Shown in pieces: positions 24,201 to 35,945 of a stretch of DNA of 64,000 bases. The DNA lies in NCBI GenBank assembly GCA_008508345.1, contig QNGE01000297.1, positions 51,249 through 115,248 of the forward strand. Direction: 5' to 3'. The position numbers were made by a program, and so were the translations under genes. This stretch comes from Paragonimus westermani (Eukaryota; Platyhelminthes; Trematoda; Plagiorchiida; Troglotrematidae). The notes below the pieces were generated by a model. That model worked only from the letters and a program-made list of their open reading frames with translations, made no database searches and was not told the origin of the DNA. Position 1 is the first letter of the stretch. Each line of letters starts with the position of its first letter.

Positions 24201-26865
24201 ACCAAGGGACGGATCTTTAAAGTCGTTCTTAAATAACCTACCTATATCACTGATCTATACACAACCAAGAAACCTAGTCTAGGGTTAACCGGAACAGTAG
24301 CTGTTTTTATCTTAACCTCGCCAGAGCCATGTCAGTAAAAGGAATGATGCGACTTGTTAGCCATGAGCGTCAGACCTGGATCTTAGAGCTTTTGACTCAA
24401 ATCCGAAGTGTCTGGACAGATTGATGCGGTTGCAGCTGTTACATTGGAAGATGCGAACGGTGCTAGACCACTGTTCAAAATCTTCTTGAAATTAACTGTA
24501 TGAAACCTTCTTATACATAAGATTACACCTCATGTTGCCTTCCCTAATCTCATCCTAAGCCAGGATAAACCAGTCGTTACAATATCACTGTGCCAGTCAA
24601 TAGTTCTTTAGTGCAAGTTGCTGCTAGTTGGCTGTTGTCTAAATTTGAGCAGCTTGACGGTAATCAAACCCGCGTGTAACCATCTTAATGCTCGACAGTA
24701 ATTACGGCACAATGTAACGTCAATTGGTCTCTTGTCTGTTACCCTGAACAGTACACAGATACCGTTCGGTTTTATCCCGGTTTGTGATCAGTCATCGTTT
24801 CGCAATGAATACATAATAGTTAAGGCAATTCACATGCCAGCTAAGATTCAAGCTGCGTTGTGATTGGCAGTGCCTATATCGGCCAACGTCCCATTCGTCC
24901 ACGCAGTTGAAATTGACGTTACCGCCTGCACATGTGACTGTGTCTGAGTCACGGGCCCTCTCTGTGTTATCGCCTCCAAGGCTTACCGTTTAATAGGAAC
25001 ACGAGTTCCGTACCAGCATTTTTGAACGAAATAAATTGCCCACTGTAGAACCATTTACAACGGAAGATGTTTCATCCGACGGTTTTTCACTTCTCATCGA
25101 GCGGCGTTTTTATCGTCTTTTTCGTGTAGCCTGGTTTGTTGGCGGCCTCTTCCTACCTGTCCGACGGCTACGAATTATTATCGGCAGTCAGATGTTTTAT
25201 ACGGTTCTCGTTGAATAGACCATGGTTCTTCGCGTTGTAGGCATTCACTCCAAAACTGTTCTGCCTTGTGCAACAGAATTTTACCTAATGTCTACAGTTT
25301 GAAGCTCCTTATGGAAGTCGCAACATGGAGAACTGCCTAGTAGTTGGAACGTCAAAACACCTTGAGGCACTAACAGTTGACGATTCTCACAGAACCTAAG
25401 TTGCCCCATTCCATTTTACAAGAGCGACCGAACTGGTGGATTGGGAAGCAAATGTCGACTCAGTCACCCGCCTTAAGAAAGTCGGTCTGAAACAGCTTTT
25501 GAAATGGTGCCTTGTGTTAACATCTAGTGTGAAGTGTTTGACTGAGATGACGCGGTATTTTCTAAATGTTCAGTTGCCTACGGGTGTCTACATCACTGGT
25601 GGGGTGAGTCTGCACGTTTGTGTTTATGTTTGCTGTGTTGCTGAAGCACATGCCATCTACCTGTTAGTCGTCATTAGTCCAATCGCGTTTTACGCTCACA
25701 ACCTTACAGCGTAGATACGATGTAATTCCGCTACCCATCTGCAGCAGAATAATTTGTAGGTGGGAAATGGTTCACACCTGTGTGAAGTAACTACCGAAAG
25801 CGTACCCCCTTCCTCTGTTGTGGTCACCACGTAGGGACTACTCTGAAGAGGGAGAATGATGTGTAGGAAAAATCAGAGTTGAAATGTAGGCCACTGGGTT
25901 TGGTGTGATGGTTTGGATTGATCCAGTCCTAATAGTGCAGTGAACGGATACTTGCGCAAGTGACTTTATAATGAAGCAGCCAGCTGCTCCACGATTACGG
26001 CTAACAAAGAGCGAGGGTTACAGCATAGAAAGGAAGGGAACGATGACAACTTTTTCTGACAGGAACTTGACGAAAGCCCAGTGTGAGGCTGTCTGGAGGT
26101 AGAACTGTATTCTGATATCACTCGGCTCATGGTGATTTGTGACTGTCAAGCACTACCATAAAGCAGTACGATGATTTGCCTGCTTGGCACATGACTCTTC
26201 ACCTATACATGTGGTGGTGAACCCGATTGTGGTTGATACACGATGGGGACAGGCGATGGCTTAGAATCCTTGTCTTTATAAGCACCTTGCTTTTGGAAAC
26301 ACTCACCACAAATAAACCAGTCTTGTACATCTAACGCCATTCCGCTTCGGTTTGACAAGTCTGAGAAATTGAATACATTGCAAAACAGTTTTTTAAGCTT
26401 ACTGGCAGTACCAAGTTCTCCACTAAAATAGTTATACCCCTCACTGAACCGTAAAAGAGCCGTTACCGACTATGAGTTGCATAACTATGCTGTCCGCAGT
26501 GATGTGCTGTCCTGCACTCAATACGTAATGGATTCTGTTTACGCAATTTTCAGCACGAAATTTGAAGATCCTTTCAAAAAACAAAGTATCAGCTACGTAT
26601 ATATGGCGCTCCAAGGTCAGGCAAGGGAAGATATGGCTACGTTGGTCAGAATGAGTTATCGTTTCTGTTGCTGACTGCGCCACGTGCAGTGGCGGCTTGA
26701 GTCAAGATACTGTCTTCGCTGTAATGGACCGCCCATAGCATCTCTGGGCGGCAAATCTCTTGATCTCACTCTCCCGCCACTCGTCTTGTAAACGGAAAAC
26801 CATGAATAAACCTACAGAACAGGATGTAATACCCGGATGAATAGTAATAATATAGATATAGTCGG
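21285..26865. other. No recognisable feature
   Basis: The longest open frame is 22876-23391 on the minus strand (171 codons from a TTG), about the length expected once by chance in a window this size and with no recognised domain. Near its end it encodes RSVVLRDCYATILPG, resembling RSVVLRESRAIYLPG at about 46800-46870 (-), which suggests a shared old repeat. Frames at 25436-25714 and 26441-26683 are unrecognised. Confidence 0.35.
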
Positions 26866-28279
26866 TGCGCTGAACCACCTCCCCGTGGTGCCGACTGGTC
26901 AGTCTCGGTACCGGCCTTGACTGGCTAAGCGTTCAGCAGCTCCAGATAGAGCCAGCCACTCTAACTGATTTCAACATATTGGCTACTCTGGATCAAGAAA
27001 ATGAAAATACTGCCAGCGCCTCCGCGCCGGTATCTACCAGTACACAAGACAGACGAATGTTCAGAATGTTGCCAGACACGTAGAACGAACGTCAGCCTAT
27101 CGGCGCATACTCCTATGCATTGACGCAAAGATGGCGCAGAACAGGAAGTAGGTTCTTAGCCCCCCATTCCGATTGTGACCGCAGCATTCCAAACACAGTT
27201 GGTCTCAGGTAACACAGAAGGCGTGTGCATCCTGTCGAACGCAACCATGAGAAGCTCAGATGCATGAAAGCCGCCGGACCAAATTGTTCTCAGCGAGAAT
27301 CGGCTTACCTTGTCAGACTTTCCCATGAGCTGGTTCCATCATGTTCTACTAGACACGTACTTCGGCACTGGTTCCTGTCATATTTTCCTGGCAGTATTGT
27401 GGAGGGTATCAGGACGCGTGTGTATGCTGTGAAGTGGTAGATACATACTGTCCGAACTGCATTTCCCACCTCAACCTCACAGACAAATATGACGTCGGAA
27501 AATGAGTCCCAAACTGCTGAACACTCTGAGTGGTTATCCTGTTTGGCCCAAACAACACTAACCCAACTGGAGTCCACTAGCGAGGCTTTCTTATTTAGCG
27601 ATGAACTGTCAGCAATTGCCAAGGCATTCGTGCAGGCATTTTCACACTGATACAAGCAAAGTCACTATTCAATGTGCACGCCTCTCAAACTTTTCTGTAC
27701 ATGTGGTGACTGCTCACTCGACAACGTGCTCGCATCGGTGCGAGAACTTACTCCACCAGGAAGCAGATACGGAATGCCAACTATGCTGCAATCCAAATCC
27801 TGTACCATCGGCGAAAGAACAATGCTGTTTTTGCAGTACTATCTGGAAACTGGGGAATTGCTTAAAAGACAAACCGTGACCTGTCGGATAGTTTCAACGA
27901 TTACTGGTCAGAGTTATTATCGGCTCACTCACACAATGATGAACGATCATCAGTTACGACTCTGCGTCCGGAGTGGTCGTTGACCGACCAGATCACTGGA
28001 GAGGAAGTTTCTTGCATGCTGAAAAGCATGAAATTATCGCTCCATTTGGGACGAACTGTTGCTTGAACACGTGAAGCTTATGAAAGCTAGTGCTTTGGCG
28101 GATATTTCGTCTTCTTCCTGCCGACTGAAGTTTGTCCAATGCATTTGTGCCACTCCCAAATCACGTTTGTACCGAAAGTAAATAACCCTTGATCTCCCAG
28201 CGAATTGAGATCTATCGCCATATCTTCAACGCTAGTACGTTGATTCCACAAGATACTGACTGACCGTTGGGATGCGCGT

Positions 28280-28945
28280 TTGCAACTGTCCGGTCTTCAA
28301 TTCGCATTCCTACACCGTGATGATGGCCTTAAGGCGACCTCACTACTCCATGTGCTGCTCCATAACTCGTGCACCACGTCTTCCAGCCTGTATCCGGCTT
28401 TTACTGGCGTGTCCAAGGAGTTCGATTCGATATTACAGGACTCTGCTATCAGATCGGTCCAGGCTTTCAGTACTCCTCCAACTCTAACACACGGCATCGC
28501 CGGTTCACAGCGAAGCGCTTCCGCCACACTCGAAGGTTCTATCCCAGCATGGTGTCTGGCAGGGTGACCCGATGTCTCACTGCTTTTCGTTATGGCAATG
28601 AATGAGGTGTTGGCCCTATCTCAACAGGAGCTTGGCCACCAGTTCCACGATACATTGGTCAGTGTTTTTGTGCATGCTGACGATCTGATCCTCCAGGCCG
28701 AGAATCCGACGCGTTTGTCCGAGAAGCTTGCAGCCGCTGCTTTGAAATTGACCGGACTGGAGGTCAACACACGTACAACTAATCCTATGGTCACCTGTGG
28801 CAATCATAAGCATAAAACAATAGCTACCGCCAATGGGCCCATTCAGTTCGGCCTGCACAATATTCACTCACTAAGCGCTTCGGAGACGGTGGAGTACCTG
28901 GGCATACCGTTCACCAGGAAAGGTAAAGTATTCACCAGTCACTGA
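28280..28945 (+). pseudogene. R2-type reverse transcriptase core, broken by one stop and a frame slip
   Basis: One reading frame covers most of the RT palm and thumb: 28280-28567, then after a TGA, 28571-28945. It includes SGLQFAFLHRDDGLKATSLL (the QRAFIPRDG-type block), EFDSIL (motif A with its Asp), FVMAMNEVL (motif before the catalytic pair), HADD (first residue normally F or Y) and VEYLGIPF. The QGDPMS motif is only readable in the +1 frame at 28560-28577, so two compensating small indels flank it. Catalytic aspartates are still present. Confidence 0.75.
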
Positions 28946-29440
28946 CTGCAACTTCGTACGATGCTGGATAAAACTACGAAAGAGCCTCTGAAGCCGCATC
29001 AAATTCGCCTAGGCGGTATGGCCATTCCGAGTTTGTCTACTACCGTTCACTTCTCGCGCAAATCACGAGTGGAGGGGATGCTCTCCAGCCAACGTCCATT
29101 TTTGTGGAACGTGTTCAAAGACCATTTGTTTGGCCCTATCATGGCGGGCGTCAGTGATAGTGACGAACAAGGAGGAAGCCCTTGCGGCGTTAATGATAAG
29201 ATTCATCATTCGCTAGATAGCCATGGTCCTCAGGAGGTTACCGGCTCATCACTCTCTAATCGTTAACTGTCAAATACAGACCACATTTTCTCCAGGATCT
29301 TTATTAGTGCCACCCAGCTACGATGCGGTCTTCTGCAGACTAAGGTCCGGAGTTCTTGAGGTGCCCGAAGTGGCTACTCAGTTCTCTGTCGTGACGGCTG
29401 AGGTCAAACAAAATGGCTGCATAGTCTTCAATCGTTCTGG

Positions 29441-29640
29441 ACCAACCATAGTGTACGTTATGTTCGGCAGAACCGTATAGTCAAGGGCCTGGCGAAAAGG
29501 CTGGGTGTCTTCGGGGAGTTACGAATACTAGTGAGTAGCTCGTCCATTAATCCCGACCTTATCACGGTCCGTGACGGCGCTGCTGTTATACTAGACATCA
29601 CCATAACGGAAGACTGCCAAGGCTAAATTGCCTGGACAGA
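29441..29640 (+). pseudogene. R2-type endonuclease domain remnant
   Basis: In a frame different from the open piece 29223-29480, the sequence gives WTNHSVRYVRQNRIVKGLAK then, after about 20 residues, NPDLITVRDGAAVILDITI. R2-group proteins have a zinc knuckle with H-x-x-x-x-R-H-N-x-V followed by a PD-(D/E)XK nuclease with P-D-L-V...V-L-D-V-T. The PD and second D are present. The upstream cysteines are not clearly preserved and a stop follows ITEDCQG. Confidence 0.65.
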
Positions 29641-29680
29641 CAAGGACCGACTCTCATAGTACCGTCATTCAGTCGACCCT

Positions 29681-32600
29681 CCATACCATGGGGTGTGATG
29701 TGAACTCCATTTCTCATTCTCTTGTGGTCATCTCTTTCCGTGGTATCATGGTTCCATCTTCTTGAACTGCTCCCTATGCAGTCTCTGATCTTTGCCTACC
29801 GACTTCTTTTGGTTCCCTGAAAACCTACGAAATATTTATTCGGGAAACCTGGCATTGATTGTTGCCACTCTCTGACGGTTGCCTCACTATGAAGGTCATT
29901 GCCCCGTCCCGATGCGTGTATCTTGACTGTGATAACACTCTTGTGCCCTGAAATGTTCTTGATTTTGAGTGGCAGTTCCTTTTATTTCCTTTTCCTATTT
30001 TTCACTTACCACACGAATTTTTTAATGACTGAATGACTAACGTCTATTACTCCCCTGAAAGGACATGTTAACTGGTCAGTATTGATATCCGGGCGATGCA
30101 CCACATTTGACAGACAGTTTGATTTGAATGTTCCTTTTTCACACTTTTGTCGCATATTTTGATGTCACCGCTCGCTCTTTTAGTTCAAACGAATCTGTGT
30201 AAACTGTTCTTCAAAATAAACGATAAAACTATGGATACAGGCTAATGCAACGACATTGCGCAAATGTGTTTTTTCATGTCGATGGGTATGCAGCGTGGAA
30301 CAGATTGCCAACACAGTTTCGGGCAAGACGGTATGATTCATGCAAAGTACAGAATCGTACACGGATTCGAGCATCGTGATTCGGTATTAAAAGAGCACAC
30401 TAAAGAAAAAAAACAGAATAAATAGTTACTTGAAATAAAACCCGAAATTTAAAAAATGTTTTATAAACCGTTCTTGTGCAGACAGTACGTTATGATCTGA
30501 AGCATTAATTAAAGTGAGGTGTTCTCACCAAACTTATTTCGTGACATTCACTAACGTATTAGCCATATACCATATATGAACTTCAAGGAAATTATCCATA
30601 CTATTCAGCCACAGCTGTAACTGTCATACTGGCTGTAATCAGTGTGTGAAATAATTTAAACTCATGCTAACGGGGGATTCGGAAATAGAGTGCCTTCAGT
30701 CCAGGAAGGTAGGACTTTTCTGTATGAGCTGGTAGTCACTGTCAGCACACGGTGACTAATTAGTTCGTCAATTAACTCGCAGACCTACCGGAGGTCTGTT
30801 GTCATTGACGAACTGCATGTACTATTACGATGCAGCTGCCAGAAAAGACATCTTTAGATAAGTGACTACGGCAAATCCGTGGCATACTTCAACGTTGTTA
30901 TCGGAATTTTAGCCGTCCCATATAACAGCCAAATGATTCTTGCGTTAGACGTAGTATCAGTCCTGCGATCATTGTACTGCCTCCACTAATGGCAGCTGCT
31001 GATCCCTGTGATATGTGATTCTTTCTGTGCAAGCCGTGTTGCTGTTCTGTTGATTGATGAGCCATGCGTCGTACTCTGAAGCGTGAATGAGCGATTCCAG
31101 TTACGCCCCTACATTGCATCCCAGTTCGCTCCTCGTCTTCGTTCATACAATGCTATGACAGTCGGTAGACTAAAAGAACGAAACCCTATCAAACACGGTG
31201 TTAGACCAGAAACTAAGCCCACTTGGGTGTAAAATGGTAACATGTACTCCGAAACCACAAGCATGGTTGAAACTGAGTCACTACACAAACACTAATCCGT
31301 CTCTATGTGGAATGACCCGGGTCACTGTGACTGTAAGTTTGGAAGGATTGGCGAAGATCCTGATGACTGTGAAGAGTGGTTGTTTGGAGGATAATTCGCT
31401 GAAATGCCATTCGAGAACAGTGGTACAGCAAATCAGTTAACTGAGCATTAGGGACTTCAACAATCGAAAGCAATACACTAGTAATCGTACAGACTCAAAC
31501 ACTAAGCATTTTCCTATTCCTAGCTGTCATCCTTTCTTTGCCTTTCGGATCAAATCGATAGGCTATTTGAGGTTAGCCCCTAAACTAACACGTATTCACT
31601 ACAGCTTCATAAGAGAATGCTTGGTCCAATGACCATCGACGAATTGATAGACGGCTGCTATGAACTAGTTGGGTCACATCAGCACTGCGCACCTCGGAGG
31701 CTCAGATCTATGGTGTGTGAATAGGCAACCGTACTCACCACAATCTGTACTCCCTAAAATAATAATCAGTGGGTCCAACTTCTACCTCGCTTTGTTCGTG
31801 AAATCATCAGCCAACTGACGGTTCGTGTTCACTCCATACAAATATATGAGTTCGTTATTTCAGTCGCGCACATTGTAACACGTTTGAGATTTTCATGCAA
31901 CACGTTCTCTTCTGTCACTTTTTGCCCATTGGTCTGTCAGACACAGAGCATGACCATTCGCCTACCTCACAATCCGCGCGTTCTCATTGGACAACACAAA
32001 TCGACGAGTATCGATCGTGCTCCTCATAGTGTCCGACATGAGGTGCGTTGCTGTGGTACGGCTTAGTAACACTCCCCACACCCAGTTTCTCGCGTTCACT
32101 GGTGTGTTCTTGTTTGTGTACCTGACAGACAATGTTATCGCCATATCTGTTCTTTTTCGTAATAGATTCGGCATTTTTGGGAAAAAGGATAATTAATGGA
32201 TGTACGGACGATGTCTTTAACTCCACCGAGGAAAACCCGGTGTTTTGGCTACGACCATATCATCAAAGCTCACGTTCAAATACACCGGTGAACCCAGGGA
32301 AAGTCTGTAACCGAGTGAAATATGGAAATATATTTTTATGTGGTAAGTCTTCGGTTTGGTAAACAGCCTGTCTGTGGATAACCTACTTCGGCTACTCTCA
32401 GGGAGTTGGTGTTTTCGGAGCTCAGTATGTGAAGGTGAATTGGTTTGAATTCAATCATTGACTAGATGTGAACTGATGGTGTCCTGAATCATACTGAACA
32501 ACTAGGTGGTTACTTCTTGGTATTATAAGCGGGTAAATATATAATCTACCAAAAAGCACTGTCCTTCTGTGGAACACGACAGGCAGCTACCATTGACCGT

Positions 32601-35353
32601 GCCTGTTCACTTACGGATAGCTACTTCATCGATAATAACGCAGCCATAACGGTAGGATGTCTTATACTCATCGTGTGATACTGTGTCACGTATTCACGCT
32701 TCTCAACACGACACTGCGGAGTATGGTTGTAAAACCCCATCGCGTAGGACACATCGTGCCTCAAGGTGGCAACGACAGACCGAAAGAATCGCCTTCTAAG
32801 AGGTTGGTTGTACACACATGCAACATCAATTGAATACATGTGGTAGGTTGCCTGGTTATTTCGGGATAATGAATCAAGACAATGAATCACTGAACTTTTA
32901 TTAACTAAAAATTTGCTACATGATATGACTATCATGATAGTCAGGCTAGTCCGAATCGGATGCCACCAACGGTATCATGATACTGCTGATATGGAATACA
33001 AAGTAGTGAGTGGAGGAAGAAAGTTCATTTCTGTGGGAGCCGCGGAGGTATGAGTACTGATGTGTGCAAATTGCAGTATTCAACATGATGGTGCTTTATA
33101 AACGAGCCTTTTGTAGACAGTATATTGTGGTGGACCAGGTAGGCCTGTTTACGTAATGAGTGAAGTAGGCCAAGCAACCAACAGCCAGTCACTGAATCGG
33201 GGACTCATTCAGCCCATCGTGAATGTCCTTAGACGCTGCGTGTTCACTGAGTCGATTTTTCAACTGTACGCAGAAGTCACTTCTGAAGAACGTCCTAGGC
33301 GTTTCAGTATCGAGCAATTACTGTGAAGAAAGTATATCTTTGTGGACGCAGTAGTGTCACCGAAGTAGGTAGGCGGAAAGAACAATGTGACCTACCTTGA
33401 TAGTGACTATCAGTTACCTGTCAGTGAGGGACTTCATTTCTGGTGGATAGTGTATATCGACTGCATCTGTAACAATCTGGTTTTAGTGGGATGTACATCA
33501 ATCCAAAATGACTGACCAATGAACTGACTCAGCACTTAGTTATAGTAATCTACAACCGAAATCCGAACCACACATTGAATGTCAGCGACCGACAAAGCTA
33601 TACCTCTGACATTTTTTCTTCGGGTACAATCGTATAGGACACAGACCAATCTCTCGTGAAGATTGTGTGACAATTTTGCTTGAGTCTTCTACAACCTTAT
33701 TTATGCATTATGTCAAGGAATCATTTTCCGGTTGACCTGTCACTACGACTGGGGCCAAAAAAACGCCTACACGCCAGCGTCACTACATCACTTGTCCTTC
33801 CGCGCACACACACGCACTATCCAGCGTAAATCCTAACAGTGGTAGAATTGGGATTTGTATGAGCACAAACCGTTACAGTTTAGCTAATCAGTATTGAATA
33901 GCCAGATGGGAAACTAGTAGCGGAACCTTGAGCTCTCGGAAACAAAAATCTGAAGGGATTCCAATGGTAGGGTACCTGATGGCAGGAAGGATATTGACAA
34001 TCTGGAGCAAGAATGCTTTCAACGTTAGAGTGTATATTAATACAGTCTATATGAGAATAAGGAGACACGTACGGATAAAAGCTGGAATGAGAAACCAATA
34101 CATTCGACATGCAGTCCATCAGCATTGCTGAAGGAAAGAAAGAGGGAATATTAAACCCGTCTCACTGCTTACAGTTGCATAAATCCCAAGCAAACATCTC
34201 GACACGCAGTTAATGTACGTAATATTTCAAATCAGAGAGTTCCATTTACACACTGATGTCATGCATCAGGGCCGCCCGTCAGCCATCCTTAACTTTTAAA
34301 ATGTAAACTCAAAATCTGTTGTTGACTTCTCGTCATCACCAATAGAAGCTTTGCAGTATACCTTGGAGGTGATTCTAATTGTCTTGAACATTCTGTGATC
34401 TTGATATTTGTGGAATAAGCAGTGACGTAAATAACGTTTTTCACGTAGACTTTTCACATTTTCTATAGCTGTACAGTTTTAACTTTAGTCTAATGACTGA
34501 GAATGACAGGATGATCACCATATATAATTTCATCAGTTTAAAACGATACTGTCTAATTGACTTTTGGCCTCGCGCCCAATTAATACAATTTGGTTGGGCT
34601 AATGCCCACGTCTGATTGTGCATATTATGTGGTTTTAAAACATTTGTATGTACAACGAAAACCGACTAATCGCATAGCCAGCTAATAACCACATTCTGCA
34701 TCACTCGTACTATGAAACAACAAAACAAGCTGGGCATCAATAACATTGCCGAATGACCATTGACCATGTATTAGTAAATCATTCCACCTGACCGTTATTG
34801 GGAGGTGGGAATTAGAACAGTTAAAAAGAAGAATATTGAAGGCGATGAAAACAAACAGAAGTACCGTGTGCACATATATCAAGTCGGTTGAAAGATTCAT
34901 GTACAGAATCTTAAAAATGGGTGCCTGAAAATACAAGCTGTCGAAGAAAACCCATTATTCTTGGGTTTTTTCTATGACGAACCAACCTCATCTCAGACCG
35001 ATTCCGCATGGGTTATACATTTCCCAACGGCTATACTCTGGGAGAGAAGTTTGAACAGCACAGTTCATGCTCTTATGTTTCACCGTATGAATCGACCCAA
35101 TCCGTATACTGCAGCAGACCCACGAGGGATGGAAACTGACAGATAACTTGAAAAGTTCGATGACTCAACCCAAATATCTCGAGTTAATCAGAATTTAGTT
35201 GCTAGCTAACGATATCGTGACTCGGCAAAAGCCTGTGGATACAACTATTGAGTCTTATGTTCATTTCCTACTGGAATACTTATAGCAGCCAGCCTAATGA
35301 AAGCAGACTTCTTGGCTCAGTCGTACATTGATAACTGTCATTTCTCATGTTCC
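29681..35353. other. No recognisable feature
   Basis: About 5.7 kb without family resemblance. Frames such as 30898-31146 (-), 31984-32226 (-), 32621-32935 (-, 104 codons) and 33880-34125 (-) are unrecognised and of chance length. Confidence 0.35.
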
Positions 35354-35498
35354 CAGAGTTTCGGAGCTTTTTAACCGTCAGAGAATTTTAGAAGAGACCC
35401 ATGTCTGAACAAATTGGACTTTGATTGGATTCGAACCAGCGACAGAAACAGCACGCACAAATAAGGTAAATGTTGTAACATAGCTGAGCTACAAAGCC
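35354..35498 (-). repeat. tRNA-like sequence (SINE head) with possible hammerhead remnant
   Basis: The minus strand of 35417-35498 folds in part like a tRNA. GGCTTTG at its start pairs with CAAAGTC at its end (seven pairs, one G-U). TGTAGCTCAGCTA (35481-35493) matches the D arm and A box; GCTGGTTCGAATCC (35427-35440) matches the T arm and B box. The D-stem return strand and anticodon arm are degraded and the middle is about eight bases too long, so it is not a working tRNA gene. About 45 bases past the B box lies CTGACGG, an A-rich loop and CTCCGAAAC (35354-35381), a possible worn hammerhead core. A plain tRNA pseudogene is the alternative. Confidence 0.55.
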
Positions 35499-35867
35499 AC
35501 GCCAGAAGATCAGTGATACTAATTGGGAATGAATTTTGATAAGTGAACCAAACATTTGTTCGGTTGTTATCCGGTTGGGCCAATATGTGAGTTTATTATC
35601 TATCGAGTCAGAAACCACCCATACTGCAGAGTGAACCTAACCGCACCAGCTAACCTCTCTTACACTCTCTCTGTACTGACTGTCCCCAGTGAATAGTAAG
35701 TTGACATACTACAGTCGTGCGCTTCGTTTGGTTTAATCGCCACGCTGGGCAGCGGTGACACCGGTTGCTGCAGTCACGTTTGACCGAAAACGGGCATCAG
35801 CACAGTGGGTAGGGATTGGAAACTGAGCCGGTCTGGCCATGCGGATGTCACAGTGAGGGGGTGGTGT

Positions 35868-35945
35868 CCTGATGCGCTAATTGGTAGAGCAACTGATTGT
35901 GCGACGTCTAAATAAACGAATGCGGTTAGGGTAGCGGTTTGTGCG
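35868..35945 (+). repeat. tRNA-like 5' half (possible SINE fragment)
   Basis: GCGCTAATTGGTAGAGCAAC (35874-35893) is a good tRNA D arm and A box, followed by CTGATTGTGCGACGTC, similar to an anticodon-arm region. No clear B box follows; GCGGTTAGGGTA near 35922 is the only weak candidate. A truncated or worn tRNA-derived repeat is the simplest reading. Confidence 0.4.

Larger units (their letters stand above)
27700..29680 (+). mobile_element. R2-type LINE relic (RT plus C-terminal restriction-like endonuclease)
   Basis: Blocks in the order of R2/R4-type elements can be read. RNANYAAIQILYHRRKNNAV near 27772-27831 is the R-x-x-Y-x-x-x-Q-x-L-Y block before the RT. PEWSLTDQITGEEVSCML near 27970-28023 precedes the RT. 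RSIAISSTLVR then FHKILTDRWDARL near 28207-28274 is the R-P-I-T-I-x-S block. EFDSILQDS near 28420-28446 is RT motif A; QGDPMS at 28560-28577 and HADDLIL at 28673-28693 follow, then EYLGIPF. Past the RT, HSVRYVRQNRIVKGLAKRL (about 29446-29502) and NPDLITVRDGAAVILDITI (29550-29606) match the segment before, and the PD...D core of, the restriction-like endonuclease. This C-terminal nuclease distinguishes the R2 group from the other LINEs in the window. Several stops and frameshifts make it non-functional. The 5' end is uncertain and could reach 26866. Confidence 0.75.
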
